Both the position numbers and the translations under genes were made by a program. Under the pieces are notes generated by a model. That model was not told the DNA's origin, did no database searches, and saw only the letters and a program-made list of their open reading frames with translations. 10,817 nt of DNA, taken from assembly GCA_004325065.1 (NCBI GenBank), contig PITI01000566.1, positions 1 through 10,817 of the forward strand, written 5' to 3'. Origin of the DNA: Hamiltosporidium magnivora. Lineage: Eukaryota > Microsporidia > Dubosqiidae. This document shows positions 1-7,939 of this stretch, in pieces. Positions within the stretch are counted from its first letter, which is position 1. Every line of letters begins with the position of its first letter.

Positions 1-99
1 AAATAATACATTAAAACTTAGAATTTTATTATCAGAATATGTTAGAGATAATAACAAATTTGATATTTATATGATGACGGGTGTACTTTGAATTGTTTA

Positions 100-600
100 T
101 ATTATCAAATAAGAAACTTTTCTTAGAACATAAAACAATTTTTTTATTTAATAAAATTCTGGGTTAAAATATTTTTACCATTTTTATATGTTTTCTTCTA
201 CCTCTTTAATCACTTTTGTCTCTTCTTCCAAATCCGACTCTTTATTTATGTTATTGGTCGGTTCCTCTAAATTGGTTCCTCCTTGTGAAATAAGGGGTGC
301 TTTATTTTTCGGTTTAAATTTTTTGCACCATCTTCCTCTGTTTTCGATTCTTTTAAAGGGGGTATTGGTTCCTCATGCATCTCTGATCTCATAATAACAC
401 CCATTGACGCTCTCTCCCAGCTCTCTTCGGCATTTAGTCCTGACTCAAGTCCTCTTCGCGAACAAAGGAAATTGTTTCGACTGTCTTCTTAAGTACTATA
501 GACTGAATGTATGCCTCTACATTCATGGGTATTTCTAGTCTTTTAAGATGAGATTTGTGGTATTAACATAAACCAAAATCCTAGTAAAAAAATAAATATA
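100..600 (-). pseudogene. Degenerate repeat-family copy A (unrecognised dead gene or element)
   Basis: DNA-level similarity to copies B and C is clear in AGCTCTCTTCGGCATTTAG...TGACTCAAGTC (about 419-452), GGTTCCTCATGCATCT (366-381) and AAATCCGACTC (229-239). Copy A is the least decayed. On the minus strand it reads through RRGLESGLNAEESWERASM and MHEEPIPPLKESKTEEDG, then an acidic tail KESDLEEETKVIKEVEEN, with frame shifts between these blocks. I do not recognise the protein. Possible sources are a lost multicopy gene family or the coding part of a transposon. Similarity may extend weakly to about 750; its edge cannot be fixed by eye. Confidence 0.55.
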
Positions 601-999
601 TTGATTGTATTTTAAAATATAAACCACTCCTACTAACACTAATTCAATCGAAAAAAAATTATTATAAATAAAATTTGTGATTTCTCTATGATAATCAAAA
701 TTTATTCAGTATTTTTAAAAAAAATTATACTAGATCAAGGAAATCTAGATGTACATTAAATTTTAAAAATTTAGGTTAACTATAAAATATATTGCAATTT
801 TTAGACTATAAATGAATATCATACTCCTTTAGAAAGGCCAAAAAAGTATATACAACAAAAAGTACGAAAAATAAAATAATTATATAATATTACGATTGTT
901 AAAAATATAAAGATTCTAAATAATTAATAAACACAAACTAAATCCTTAAAATTGAATTAAATAAGCAGCTTGTGCTTAAAAAAAATAAACTCACAATAA
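601..999. other. AT-rich stretch, no supported feature
   Basis: Very low GC, stops in all frames. The left part may be a faint continuation of repeat copy A, but the similarity is too weak to place a boundary. Confidence 0.5.
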
Positions 1000-1184
1000 A
1001 ACCATGTTATTCAGTTGAACGAATAAACATAAATATATGCTTATTTAATAGAATGCTGGTATAAATGCATTTTCATGCTTTTTATATATTAATATACCTC
1101 TTTAACAACTTTTTATCGTCTGTTAAATCCGGATTTTCGATATATGTAATTTCAGTTCCTCGAATCTGCTTTTTTTATCTAAAC
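1000..1184 (-). pseudogene. Degenerate repeat-family copy B, 3' part
   Basis: CCTCTTTAACAAC...AAATCCGGATTTTCG...TTTCAGTTCCTCGAATC matches copy A (CCTCTTTAATCAC...AAATCCGACTC...GTCGGTTCCTCTAAATT) and copy C. The match stops at the hAT insertion at 1185 and resumes at 1912. No intact reading frame remains. Confidence 0.6.
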
Positions 1185-1903
1185 CAGGTGTTATTAAACT
1201 ACAGCCCGCGACCACATTTTCCTGGCTCGCTACGATTTTTTTTAAGTGAGGAAATAAAATAAAAAAACATAGATAAATCATACAATAATAATTGCAATTA
1301 TAGACAATTTAGGCATAAAGTTGTAATAAAAAGGGGATTTATAGCGTTTTCATCATTTTTTACGCTAGCAATTAATTTTAAATTATTTTATACTAAAAAA
1401 ACAAAATAAAATAACCAAAAATATATGGCATAATCTATTATTAATGAGATTCATGTAGTTGAGATTTCTAGGTGATAATTTGTTGAAATTTTGAATTAAA
1501 TTTACTAGAAGAAATTACCAATAACGACTTCAAGTGCTTATCTGTTAATTTAGATCTGTAAATGCCTTTTTTTATATTTCATTTTAGAAAAAATTTCTTC
1601 GCAAAATTAGGCAGAGCCGACAGCAAGAATAATCCTTGAGAAAATTTATTAACGTGATGGAATTGCGTAGCTGGAAGTTTCGTATAAAATTTTACTAATT
1701 TATTTGTCTATTTTTATTTATAAATATCGTTAATATACATATTTATTCTTATGAAAATCCATATGAGGTTTTAGCAATATTAATAATTAAAATTTCAGAA
1801 CTATTTTTCAGTATGGGGGCATAAAAATAATAAGTTCTTGGCCCGCGGGACTTTTTTTTAGAAGTCAATATAGCCCGCAAGCCAAAAAGTTTAGAGACCC
1901 TTA
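1185..1903 (-). mobile_element. hAT-family DNA transposon remnant, 719 bp, with target-site duplication
   Basis: The left end reads CAGGTGTTATTAAACT (1185-1200). The right end, on the minus strand, reads TAAGGGTCTCTAAACTTTTT from 1903. Both are decayed forms of the hAT terminus type CAGGGGTCTCTAAACT. GC-rich subterminal blocks typical of such elements lie inside each end (AGCCCGCG at 1203; GGCCCGCGGGA at 1840-1850; AGCCCGCAAGCC at 1872-1883). The flanks are ATCTAAAC (1177-1184) and ATCTAAAT (1904-1911), a 7/8 match to the 8-bp duplication hAT elements make. A transposase fragment in minus orientation lies inside. At 719 bp it is an internally deleted, non-autonomous or dying copy. Confidence 0.85.
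1490..1645 (-). pseudogene. hAT transposase C-terminal (hATC) dimerisation domain fragment
   Basis: Minus-strand translation gives CEEIFSKMKYKK (1603-1568) and then, after 7 nt, YRSKLTDKHLKSLLVISSS (from 1560). This is the order and spacing of the CExxFSxMKxxKxxxRxxLxDxHLxxLL block at the C-terminus of hAT transposases of the ZBED/FAM200-like type. A single extra base between the two segments shifts the frame. An in-frame TAA (1607-1609) interrupts the usual GSxYLCE stretch (read GSA-stop-FCEE). Nothing of the BED zinc finger or the catalytic RNase H-like core was found, so the gene is dead. Confidence 0.85.
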
Positions 1904-1911
1904 ATCTAAAT

Positions 1912-3345
1912 TGATTCGTCATTACTTTTTATTTTTATGGGTTGAACACAATCGTCTGCTTCACTTTCTTTTATTAAACAGGGTTGTTTCTTCATGCATT
2001 TCGTCTTCTTGAATAACACACATTGATTATCATTTTCAACTTTTTTCTAGATTTGGGGCTGACCCAAGTCCTTGTCTTCGATTAGAATAAATTGTTTTGA
2101 CTGTGTCCTCTTAAGCATCATCTACTAATTATATGTCTCTATTTTATGGGAATTGTATTTTTTTTTAGGCATATCTTATGTATTTAAGCCAAAAAACATT
2201 TAGGTTATAACATAAGAGATTATAGTAATACTAAAATTATAGATAGACTTAACTCATTCTTTAATAGATAATACTTGCTTGGTTTTGGGTTTTGACAATT
2301 TAAAGTAAATCCGGGCAAAGATTCCTTCTTTCAGAGTCTAATCTTATTATTTCTCTTGTCGAAAATAAATATATCGGGTATATTGTTATTAATTTTGCTT
2401 TGGTTTTTATTCTGAGTCCCCATCATATTTAAGTTTACTGATTTTCAGGAATTCTTGAACTGAGTGACATATAATCGTTTTGTTGATTCATTCCATATTT
2501 ATTTATAGGATTTATTGATTATAATCATGTTACCTTAGTTTTACATCTATAACTCACACTCTTTTTCAGAAGAGAGATTATTATTCTGTAAGAGGATTAG
2601 CATCTAACTGGCAATAAAATTTAAAAAATCATCCAGTTACTTTTTTTAAAGGTTAAGAACAAGTTAGCGAATGTTTTATATAACAAAATTTATGAAAGAT
2701 GAAGTTTTCCATGAAAATTATTATTTTAAGGTATAAAAATATCATTTGTTACTTTTCATAGATTAAAACATGTTAAGATGGTATACAGACTTCTCGCATT
2801 GTATTTTTCTTATCGAAATCGATCTATGTCAAATCCCGTAAAACGAGAGGTAAAATTTGTGCATTTTACGAAAGAAGACAATTTGATTATTTTTGCTGTA
2901 GTAATTTTCTAGAAATTTTTATAAGCGCAACAAAATAGTTTGGTCTCATTTATATATGTTGTTAGAAAGTGTGTGTCCTAATAAAAATATTCGTGGATTT
3001 TTGTGCTTATAAAAATGTCAAAAAAATATTTTTTTTCTTCTTTTATTAGCTTCTCTTAGTGTAAAATATTACATCTTTGTTTTAAAGCACACTAAGTCCT
3101 TCTTATTCCCAGAGCCTGCTTCATATTAGTTGGTGAAGACAATTTCGAGGCTATTAAACTGCTTTTTAATATTTTTAGGAAAAATTCTGTGCGATTTTTT
3201 TTGGTAAGCTTTAAGAAAGAATAAAAAAATAATAATCTAAAATAGCTTCTGCAAATATGAAAGCATATTAGGATTTGTGTAAGCATATTAAAATTATTTG
3301 TTTTGTGCTATATTTTCAGCGGCTTAGAAAATTATAAACAAAAAA
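1912..3345 (-). pseudogene. Degenerate repeat-family copy B, remainder
   Basis: Picks up where the 1000-1184 block is cut. CTTCATGCATTTCG...CACACATTGATT (about 1992-2027) and TGACCCAAGTCC...GATTAGAATAAATTGTTTTGACTG (about 2060-2103) align with copy A. CAGAAGAGAGATTATTATTCTG (about 2567-2588), ACTTCTCGCATTGTATTTTTCTTATCGA (about 2789-2816), CCTAATAAAAATATTCGTGGATTTT (2977-3001), TTGGTAAGCTTTAAG (3202) and TTCAGCGGCTTAG (3316) align in the same order with copy C. Only fragments of ORF remain; the 64-residue minus ORF 3092-3286 is part of this relic. The region about 2280-2530 has no clear partner in C. Confidence 0.55.
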
Positions 3346-3829
3346 TATGCTCTAAAAACATTAGAGACAAATATAAATATATTCTAAATGTTTAATTTTA
3401 CTAAGATTTTCGTTAAATTTTAGCAGATATGCAATTCTCGAGAAAAACGTGGAAAAATAATTGCACCATTAAAAAATAAACAGAAATATATATAGTGCAT
3501 ATAACAGACAAATTTTTACAGAAACAAGTCATATAGAGGGCTCTCTAAAATAACTATTGTATCTGATTCATAAATTTTTATTGATAAAGAACACATATTT
3601 TTAGTAAAAAGATGTGTAAATATTATTTTCATGGAAGCCATGTGCCAGTGTTATAGAAGAATTACAGTAGCCTGCATAATTATTGAAGGTATTTTTTAAT
3701 CTATTATTTTAAGTCTTTTTTTGGGCATAAAAAAATAAATATTTTAATAATTCAAGTTTTTTAGTGTATTTACTTTAAAACGAATAGGCTATAATGATAT
3801 TAACATGTTCTGGGTTTAAAATATAGGAG
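3346..3829. other. AT-rich stretch, no supported feature
   Basis: No ORF above about 22 codons with an ATG, no repeat and no RNA gene seen. It lies beyond the 5' end inferred for copy B. Confidence 0.5.
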
Positions 3830-4280
3830 CGCTTTCCCAATATACCATCGGATTCTCTATGATATCTGCAATCTAAAACGTTGCATCATAAAAGTGCATA
3901 TAAACTATTTAATAATCGGGAAATTTGCCTGGGCTCTCTAATTTCCGTTTCCCGCACTTTAATCTCCAAATCGCACCTATCTTGTAATTACCCGAGATCA
4001 AAATCATTCTCATATAATCTTCGCTTTCTAATTCCTATAAACTTTCAACTAATATAATATTAGATCTTACAATAAATCGCCTAAACTTCGCAATACCACA
4101 TCAATAGTTATCTGTAGTTTCTTATTTTGTTGGAACATCCTAAAATCTTATAGTATTTCTATTTTCCTTGCTCTATGTCTCCTAATCTGAATGAGACAGG
4201 CTAGGTTTCTCTGCTTTTACATCGTAATTACTTCATTCCAGTCGTGGTTGCCTATATAGTTACATAAAAGAAGGCAAACC
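3830..4280. other. GC-richer island without an intact ORF
   Basis: Base composition rises to about one third G+C here (for instance 23 of 60 bases in 3901-3960), against about 15-20% in the flanks and less than that again in poly-A/T stretches. Minus-strand frames give pieces such as CDLEIKVRETEIREP and LNSLYALL, but stop codons are not clearly rarer than chance in every frame. It may be an old coding remnant or a more recent foreign piece. No tRNA or rRNA signature was found. Confidence 0.45.
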
Positions 4281-4930
4281 AACTTTTTAAAAAATTTGAG
4301 CTTTTTATAGACCTTCTTTCAATTATAACAAATTTCCACGGTACAAACAAAAATAATGTGGTTTTGATTTCTCATTAAACCAAAATAATGATTTTTACAC
4401 CAATTTTATTTACTCACTATTAAGGAGAATATTTTGAATGTAGATAGTCTCCCGATTATAGAATTTGACTATAGTTACACAATTATTCCTGTCCCCCTTT
4501 ACCTCTCGGTGTCGAAGATGAACAAAAGATAAATTCCTATTTGTTTCTTTTAGTCTCTATAACTTAGGATTATAGGGAATTCGTCAATAGATTTAGCTTG
4601 GTTTATATCCCACTAAAATCTCAACAATGATTTTCAAACAATTCTAGAGACTCTTGCAGAGCAGATAATTTTAAATGTGGTTATCCCCTTTATTCACTAG
4701 AATTTAAGGATCGTTAATTTAAGTTTAATCTAATTATAAAAATTAACAGTTGTTGTTTCTGATATAAAAGTTACGAAGCAACTAATTTGAAAAAGAATTT
4801 ATGATTATAGTAGAATTTTGAAATGGTTTTTTAAAAAAATAACTTAAGGTTAGTAAATGGAAAAGAGATTATAAGATTAAACATTTTTTGCTAAAAAAAT
4901 GAAGTATAATAATTCAAAACTGCAAATAAG
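4281..4930. other. 3' intergenic region of PUS1, no gene found
   Basis: Contains a moderately C-rich stretch (about 4430-4700, with CCTGTCCCCCTTTACC near 4487) in AT-rich DNA. Frames on both strands are broken by stops. No RNA gene, repeat or motif that I can support. Confidence 0.4.
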
Positions 4931-4933
4931 TTT

Positions 4934-4939
4934 TTTATT
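4934..4939 (-). terminator. AATAAA polyadenylation signal overlapping the PUS1 stop codon
   Basis: On the minus strand the last codons read AAA TAA A, so the hexamer AATAAA includes the stop codon at 4935-4937. Overlap of the stop codon and the poly(A) signal is common in compact microsporidian genes. The use of this site is inferred. Confidence 0.5.
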
Positions 4940-6482
4940 TTAAGAACTCAAAATGATATCCATGTTTATAAATAACACGAATCCAGTTTAACAATGAAAT
5001 AATATTCTCTTCGTTATGAATATTTGGAAGGATATAAACTTCCTTGAATTTGCTTTTTTCTGATTCATCCAATGATATTTCAGAGTAAACCTTGCCAAAT
5101 TTTTTATTATAGAAATCAAAAAATGGTGTATCTAAAAATAGATATTCTGCAGGTGATTTGGGTACATTTATTTTAGATGAACTGAAAGCCAGATTAATGA
5201 TTTCATCGCTTTTATTTCTACAATATTTCGTAATTAAAATAACAAATCCTACCATCTTTCTAATCTGATGTAACATAAAACTTTGTCCGTGAATTGTTAT
5301 TTCAATATATTCGCGATCATTGTATAGGAAAGGTTTCGAAACAGATATATCTTTTATGTATCTTCGCGTTCCTTTTGTATTTTTTGTTGTCGTAAAATTG
5401 TGAAAATCACAATTTCTAATTAATTTTTTAAATGTTAATTCAAAAAAATTAAAATCGTCTTCTGTTATTTTATAGTTCAAATCATTAGAAAATATTTCTT
5501 TTAACAAATCATTGCTAATCAAATCATCTTTCTCGAGGCCAAAATTATCATTCATTTGAATTGAATCATCTTTTAATAAATCTTTACCAATAAAATCTTC
5601 TTTTTCGATACAAAATTTTTCATTGGTTTGAATTGATTTTTCTTCTGAAGAACCAATTCCAAATATTTCATTTTCTTGAGCAGAAATATTGTCTTTATTT
5701 TCAATTACGATTTCTTTGAATCTTTTTTCAGAAGAAGTATTTGCTGTATTTATATTTAAAATTTCGTTCTTTAATTTATTTTGAGAAGAGTCGGTAATTA
5801 GTGGATTATCTTTCGCAATTTCTGTTTGAAATTGAACATTTTTTTCTTCAAGAAAATTACTAGAATTGGTATCGTTTGAAAGAGAATCTTCGAACAACGA
5901 TAATTCGTTTATTCTATTATTTTTTGAATAAGAAGCATCTAGCGTTTTTTTCTCATACCCCTCATTATCTAAAACACATTTTTGATTAAGATTCGGTTCC
6001 AGTGTGGAATTATTGCTTTCCAAATTAAGAATATTTTTTTGACTTCTACAATGTACTAAAAAACTTTCAATTTCTTCATTAAAATTACCTTCTTTAAGAA
6101 TAAAGGCAGGCAAAATATATTTATAAGTTCTAGCCTGACACATTTTCTTTGCATCAAACCCTTTCGTTACTCTCACAATCTTATATAAATAAATATTTTT
6201 ACTCAATAAATCATTTTTAAGTTCCTCAAATTTTTCATTTTCTATTTTGTACACAACTTTACAAACAATTATATTCATAACAGCATGTACACCTTTATCA
6301 GTCCTACATGAACGATGCAATGCAATTTTTCTTGGCACAGCTGCATTCATTTCAGTTATAGCTTTTATTGAAAGCAAACTTTTTATTATTTCACCTTCTA
6401 TTGTTCGCCCGTATATGTTGTATTGTAAACCGTTGTATTCTGTACCAACATAACCAACAATAAGCGCTATTTTTATTTTCAT
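4935..6482 (-). CDS. PUS1: tRNA pseudouridine synthase, Pus1/TruA family
   Basis: This 515-residue protein should convert selected uridines in tRNA to pseudouridine. Visible family motifs, in order, are the N-terminal strand KIALIVGYVGTEYNGLQYN (residues 4-22), the catalytic loop RSCRTDKGVHA (58-68) with nucleophile Asp62, ARTYKYILP (117-125), DFHNFT (359-364), GQSFMLHQIRKMVG (399-412) and PKSPAEYLFLD (441-451). The spacing and the RTDKGVHA loop fit eukaryotic Pus1 rather than a generic TruA. Between ARTYKY and the DFHNFT half lies an acidic, Asn/Glu/Lys-rich insert (about 131-340) with no recognisable fold and a 24-residue tandem duplication. Without it the core is about 300 residues, normal for the family. 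The ATG is the first in frame after an upstream in-frame TGA. An AATAAA overlaps the stop codon. The gene diverges from the HAP3 gene. There is no obvious signal or transit peptide, so nuclear or cytoplasmic action is inferred. The family call is firm; Pus1 versus Pus2 cannot be separated here. Confidence 0.95.
   Translation of the reverse strand: MKIKIALIVGYVGTEYNGLQYNIYGRTIEGEIIKSLLSIKAITEMNAAVPRKIALHRSCRTDKGVHAVMNIIVCKVVYKIENEKFEELKNDLLSKNIYLYKIVRVTKGFDAKKMCQARTYKYILPAFILKEGNFNEEIESFLVHCRSQKNILNLESNNSTLEPNLNQKCVLDNEGYEKKTLDASYSKNNRINELSLFEDSLSNDTNSSNFLEEKNVQFQTEIAKDNPLITDSSQNKLKNEILNINTANTSSEKRFKEIVIENKDNISAQENEIFGIGSSEEKSIQTNEKFCIEKEDFIGKDLLKDDSIQMNDNFGLEKDDLISNDLLKEIFSNDLNYKITEDDFNFFELTFKKLIRNCDFHNFTTTKNTKGTRRYIKDISVSKPFLYNDREYIEITIHGQSFMLHQIRKMVGFVILITKYCRNKSDEIINLAFSSSKINVPKSPAEYLFLDTPFFDFYNKKFGKVYSEISLDESEKSKFKEVYILPNIHNEENIISLLNWIRVIYKHGYHFEFLK
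5463..6092 (-). other. Low-complexity acidic insert inside the pseudouridine synthase
   Basis: Residues about 131-340 of the PUS1 product separate the two halves of the catalytic domain. The insert is rich in Asn, Glu, Lys, Ser and Asp, with no predicted hydrophobic core, and looks like a disordered surface loop. It keeps the reading frame throughout. The surrounding motifs are intact, so the insert need not abolish activity. Confidence 0.75.
5493..5636 (-). repeat. 72-bp tandem duplication in the PUS1 insert (2 x 24 residues)
   Basis: Two adjacent 24-residue units are visible at residues 283-306 and 307-330. They begin SIQTNEKFCIEKEDF and SIQMNDNFGLEKDDL, and both contain a DLLK motif near the end. 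The DNA period is 72 bp, so the frame is preserved. Substitutions are mostly conservative (E/D, F/L). Confidence 0.85.
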
Positions 6483-6483
6483 T

Positions 6484-6494
6484 GTAACGGTTAC
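6484..6494. promoter_or_regulatory. GTAACGGTTAC palindrome just upstream of PUS1
   Basis: The 11-mer is a perfect inverted repeat (GTAAC-G-GTTAC) that ends one base before the PUS1 ATG. It occupies the place where a C-rich start-proximal motif sits in the other two genes. It could be a factor site or the transcription-initiation element, or chance. Confidence 0.3.
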
Positions 6495-6724
6495 TCATTC
6501 ATAAAATAAATTATATTTTCGATATTTTTTAAAAAACAACTTGAATTTATGATAATAAAATGAATTGAATTAAATCATAAAAGAAATTTTTTGTAATAAA
6601 ATCGAAACAAATAACTACTATGCATAGTAATAAAAACATTTTGATCTTCTCATTGTAAATTTATCAAAAAAAACGTGAAATTTATATTTTTTTTAAACCA
6701 ACTCTGTATTTTTTTGCAAAAGAT

Positions 6725-6882
6725 TTAAAACTAAAAAAAACTTCTGTTGATACTAATATACTGATAAAACAAATAGTCAATTAAAACCAAAAAAACTTCT
6801 GTTGATACTAATATACTGATAAAACAAATAGTCAATTAAAACCAAAAAAACTTCTGTTGATACAAATACAGATAGTCAATTA
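6725..6882. repeat. 55-bp minisatellite, about 2.7 copies, in the divergent promoter region
   Basis: The unit starts A-run then CTTCTGTTGATACTAATATA. Copies begin (at CTTCTG) at 6741, 6796 and 6851, giving a period of exactly 55. Copies one and two are identical over the unit apart from the A-run edge. Copy three has an internal deletion of about 12 bp and a diverged tail. No long ORF crosses it. Confidence 0.92.
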
Positions 6883-7014
6883 GAATATAAAAAAATAATA
6901 AAAAAAAATGACATTTCTTACTTTTTTCAAAGTACCAATCAATCTTAAAAAAATATGGAGAAACATATTTTCATTTATTACAATCAAATCTACAAATATT
7001 TTCTTATAAAACTT

Positions 7015-7021
7015 TTCCCTT
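7015..7021 (+). promoter_or_regulatory. CCC start-proximal motif of HAP3
   Basis: TTCCCTT lies with its CCC at 7017-7019, 14 nt before the HAP3 ATG, in otherwise almost C-free DNA. Short CCC- or GGG-like motifs right upstream of the start codon are a known microsporidian promoter feature. A similar TTCCCCCTTATA precedes the small ORF at 8293. Confidence 0.5.
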
Positions 7022-7032
7022 GATAAAAATCA

Positions 7033-7473
7033 ATGGAGCAAAACAAAACAAATATGAAACACAATCGCAATAATAAAAATGAAGAAAGCAGTGAAGATAT
7101 GGACGAAACATATCTTGCTAATTTAAAGACTACTGACAGATTGCTTCCAATAGCAAATATTTCAAAAATAATGAAAAATCCCATACCAAAAGTGGCCAAA
7201 GTAGCTAAAGATGCCAAAGAACTTATGCAGAAATCTGCAAGTGAGTTTATTGCAGTTGTTACATGTATGGCAAAAGAAATTTGTGAAAGTGAAAATAGAA
7301 AAACACTGACAGGAGATGATCTTATAAGAGCAATGGAACAACTTGGTATGCCATATTATGCAGAACTTACTAGAAAATATTTTGTTAAATACAAAGAAGG
7401 AATAAAAAACGGAAGACCCAGAGCAAGACACAATTCACTCATAGAATCTATAGATGTCAATGATGATGATTAG
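7033..7473 (+). CDS. HAP3: CCAAT-binding factor subunit B (NF-YB / HAP3), histone-fold protein
   Basis: This 146-residue protein has the NF-YB/HAP3 core at about residues 35-122: DRLLPIANISKIMKN (35-49), IPKVAKVAKDAKELMQ (51-66), SEFIAVVT (70-77), RKTLTGDDLIRAMEQLG (89-105) and YYAELTRKYFVKYKE (108-122). The DRxLPIAN opening and the RKTxxGDDLxxAMxxLG block separate it from histone H2B and from Dr1. NF-YB pairs with NF-YC (HAP5) through histone folds and, with NF-YA (HAP2), binds CCAAT boxes in the nucleus; partner genes are not in this window. Short charged tails flank the core: an Asn/Lys/Glu-rich N-terminus and an acidic DVNDDD end. The start is the first in-frame ATG, preceded by a CCC motif; AATAAA follows the stop. 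It diverges from PUS1. Confidence 0.95.
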   Translation: MEQNKTNMKHNRNNKNEESSEDMDETYLANLKTTDRLLPIANISKIMKNPIPKVAKVAKDAKELMQKSASEFIAVVTCMAKEICESENRKTLTGDDLIRAMEQLGMPYYAELTRKYFVKYKEGIKNGRPRARHNSLIESIDVNDDD

Positions 7474-7479
7474 AATGTA

Positions 7480-7485
7480 AATAAA
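7480..7485 (+). terminator. AATAAA polyadenylation signal of HAP3
   Basis: The hexamer lies 7 nt after the TAG stop (7471-7473), the short spacing expected in a microsporidian-type 3' UTR. Use of the site is inferred. Confidence 0.55.
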
Positions 7486-7577
7486 TTTAGATTGAGTAAA
7501 TTTTATTCCGTTTTTATATTTTTATTTTTGTGTTTCATTTAATATTTTTACGTAAGTCATACTAATAAACTTTAATT

Positions 7578-7744
7578 GGAAAGATATAGATTGGATAAAA
7601 GAAGGCGTTTTAAAATAGGACAATTGATAAGTAAAAGAGATTTTTATGAGAAAGATAATGAAGGGAAAAGTAGGCGTTTTAAAATAGGACAATTGATAAG
7701 TAAAAGAGATTTTTATAAGAAAGATAATGAAGGGAAAAGGAGGC
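7578..7744. repeat. 69-bp tandem repeat, 2 full copies plus edges
   Basis: Full units lie at 7603-7671 and 7672-7740, beginning AGGCGTTTTAAAATAGGACA. They differ at only a few bases (such as GAG/AAG and AGT/AGG). A degenerate partial unit precedes (7578-7602), and AGGC starts a lost third unit at 7741. Sixty-nine is 3 x 23, and the unit is open in one plus frame (RRFKIGQLISKRDFY per unit) and one minus frame. The plus frame has no ATG, so no gene is called. AGGAGGCAT recurs at 7739 and 7813. Confidence 0.9.
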
Positions 7745-7939
7745 ATAATTATGTAAACTGTTAATCAAGAAATGAACAAGAAATTTTAATAGGAAAGCTA
7801 CCAAATAAATAAAGGAGGCATTTAAAAGAAGAATTAGATTTTTTTTGTAAGCTAAATTTATAAAAAATACTGAAAAAAAGACTTAGTAAAAATTTAATAT
7901 TTACTTACAGAAAATGATTCATTTATACAATTTTAAATC

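Larger units (their letters stand above)
6483..7032. promoter_or_regulatory. Shared divergent intergenic region between PUS1 and HAP3
   Basis: This 550-bp gap separates the 5' ends of two diverging genes and must hold both promoters. It is very AT-rich with long A and T runs. Apart from the 55-bp tandem repeat, the palindrome near PUS1 and the CCC run near HAP3, no gene or RNA could be supported in it. Confidence 0.6.

Noticed and set aside
188..394. 68-residue plus-strand ORF
   Set aside because: It begins with ATG but is antisense to degenerate copy A, whose minus-strand frames look more protein-like, and the frame is not kept in copies B and C.
1065..1262. 65-residue plus-strand ORF
   Set aside because: It crosses the left boundary of the hAT insertion at 1185, so it joins unrelated sequences by chance.
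3092..3286. 64-residue minus-strand ORF
   Set aside because: It is a surviving open stretch of relic copy B. The matching part of copy C is broken by stops and no start-proximal motif precedes it.
3631..3699. 22-codon ORF MEAMCQCYRRIT...
   Set aside because: Too short, no upstream motif, no recognisable similarity.
3830..4700. Possible C-terminal tail of a non-LTR reverse transcriptase on the minus strand
   Set aside because: Only a loose order of short motifs was seen and stop codons in that frame are about as common as chance predicts, so no family is claimed.
6247..6453. 68-residue plus-strand ORF
   Set aside because: Antisense to the conserved N-terminal catalytic part of PUS1.
6990..7431. 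Minus-strand ORFs opposite HAP3
   Set aside because: Antisense shadows of a well-conserved gene, with Phe/Cys/Ser-rich composition typical of such shadows.
7522..7746. 74-residue minus-strand ORF with real ATG across the 69-bp repeat
   Set aside because: Its Phe/Ile-rich repeats are the complement of the tandem array, there is no C motif upstream, and it would end 48 bp from the HAP3 stop. Kept only as part of the repeat.
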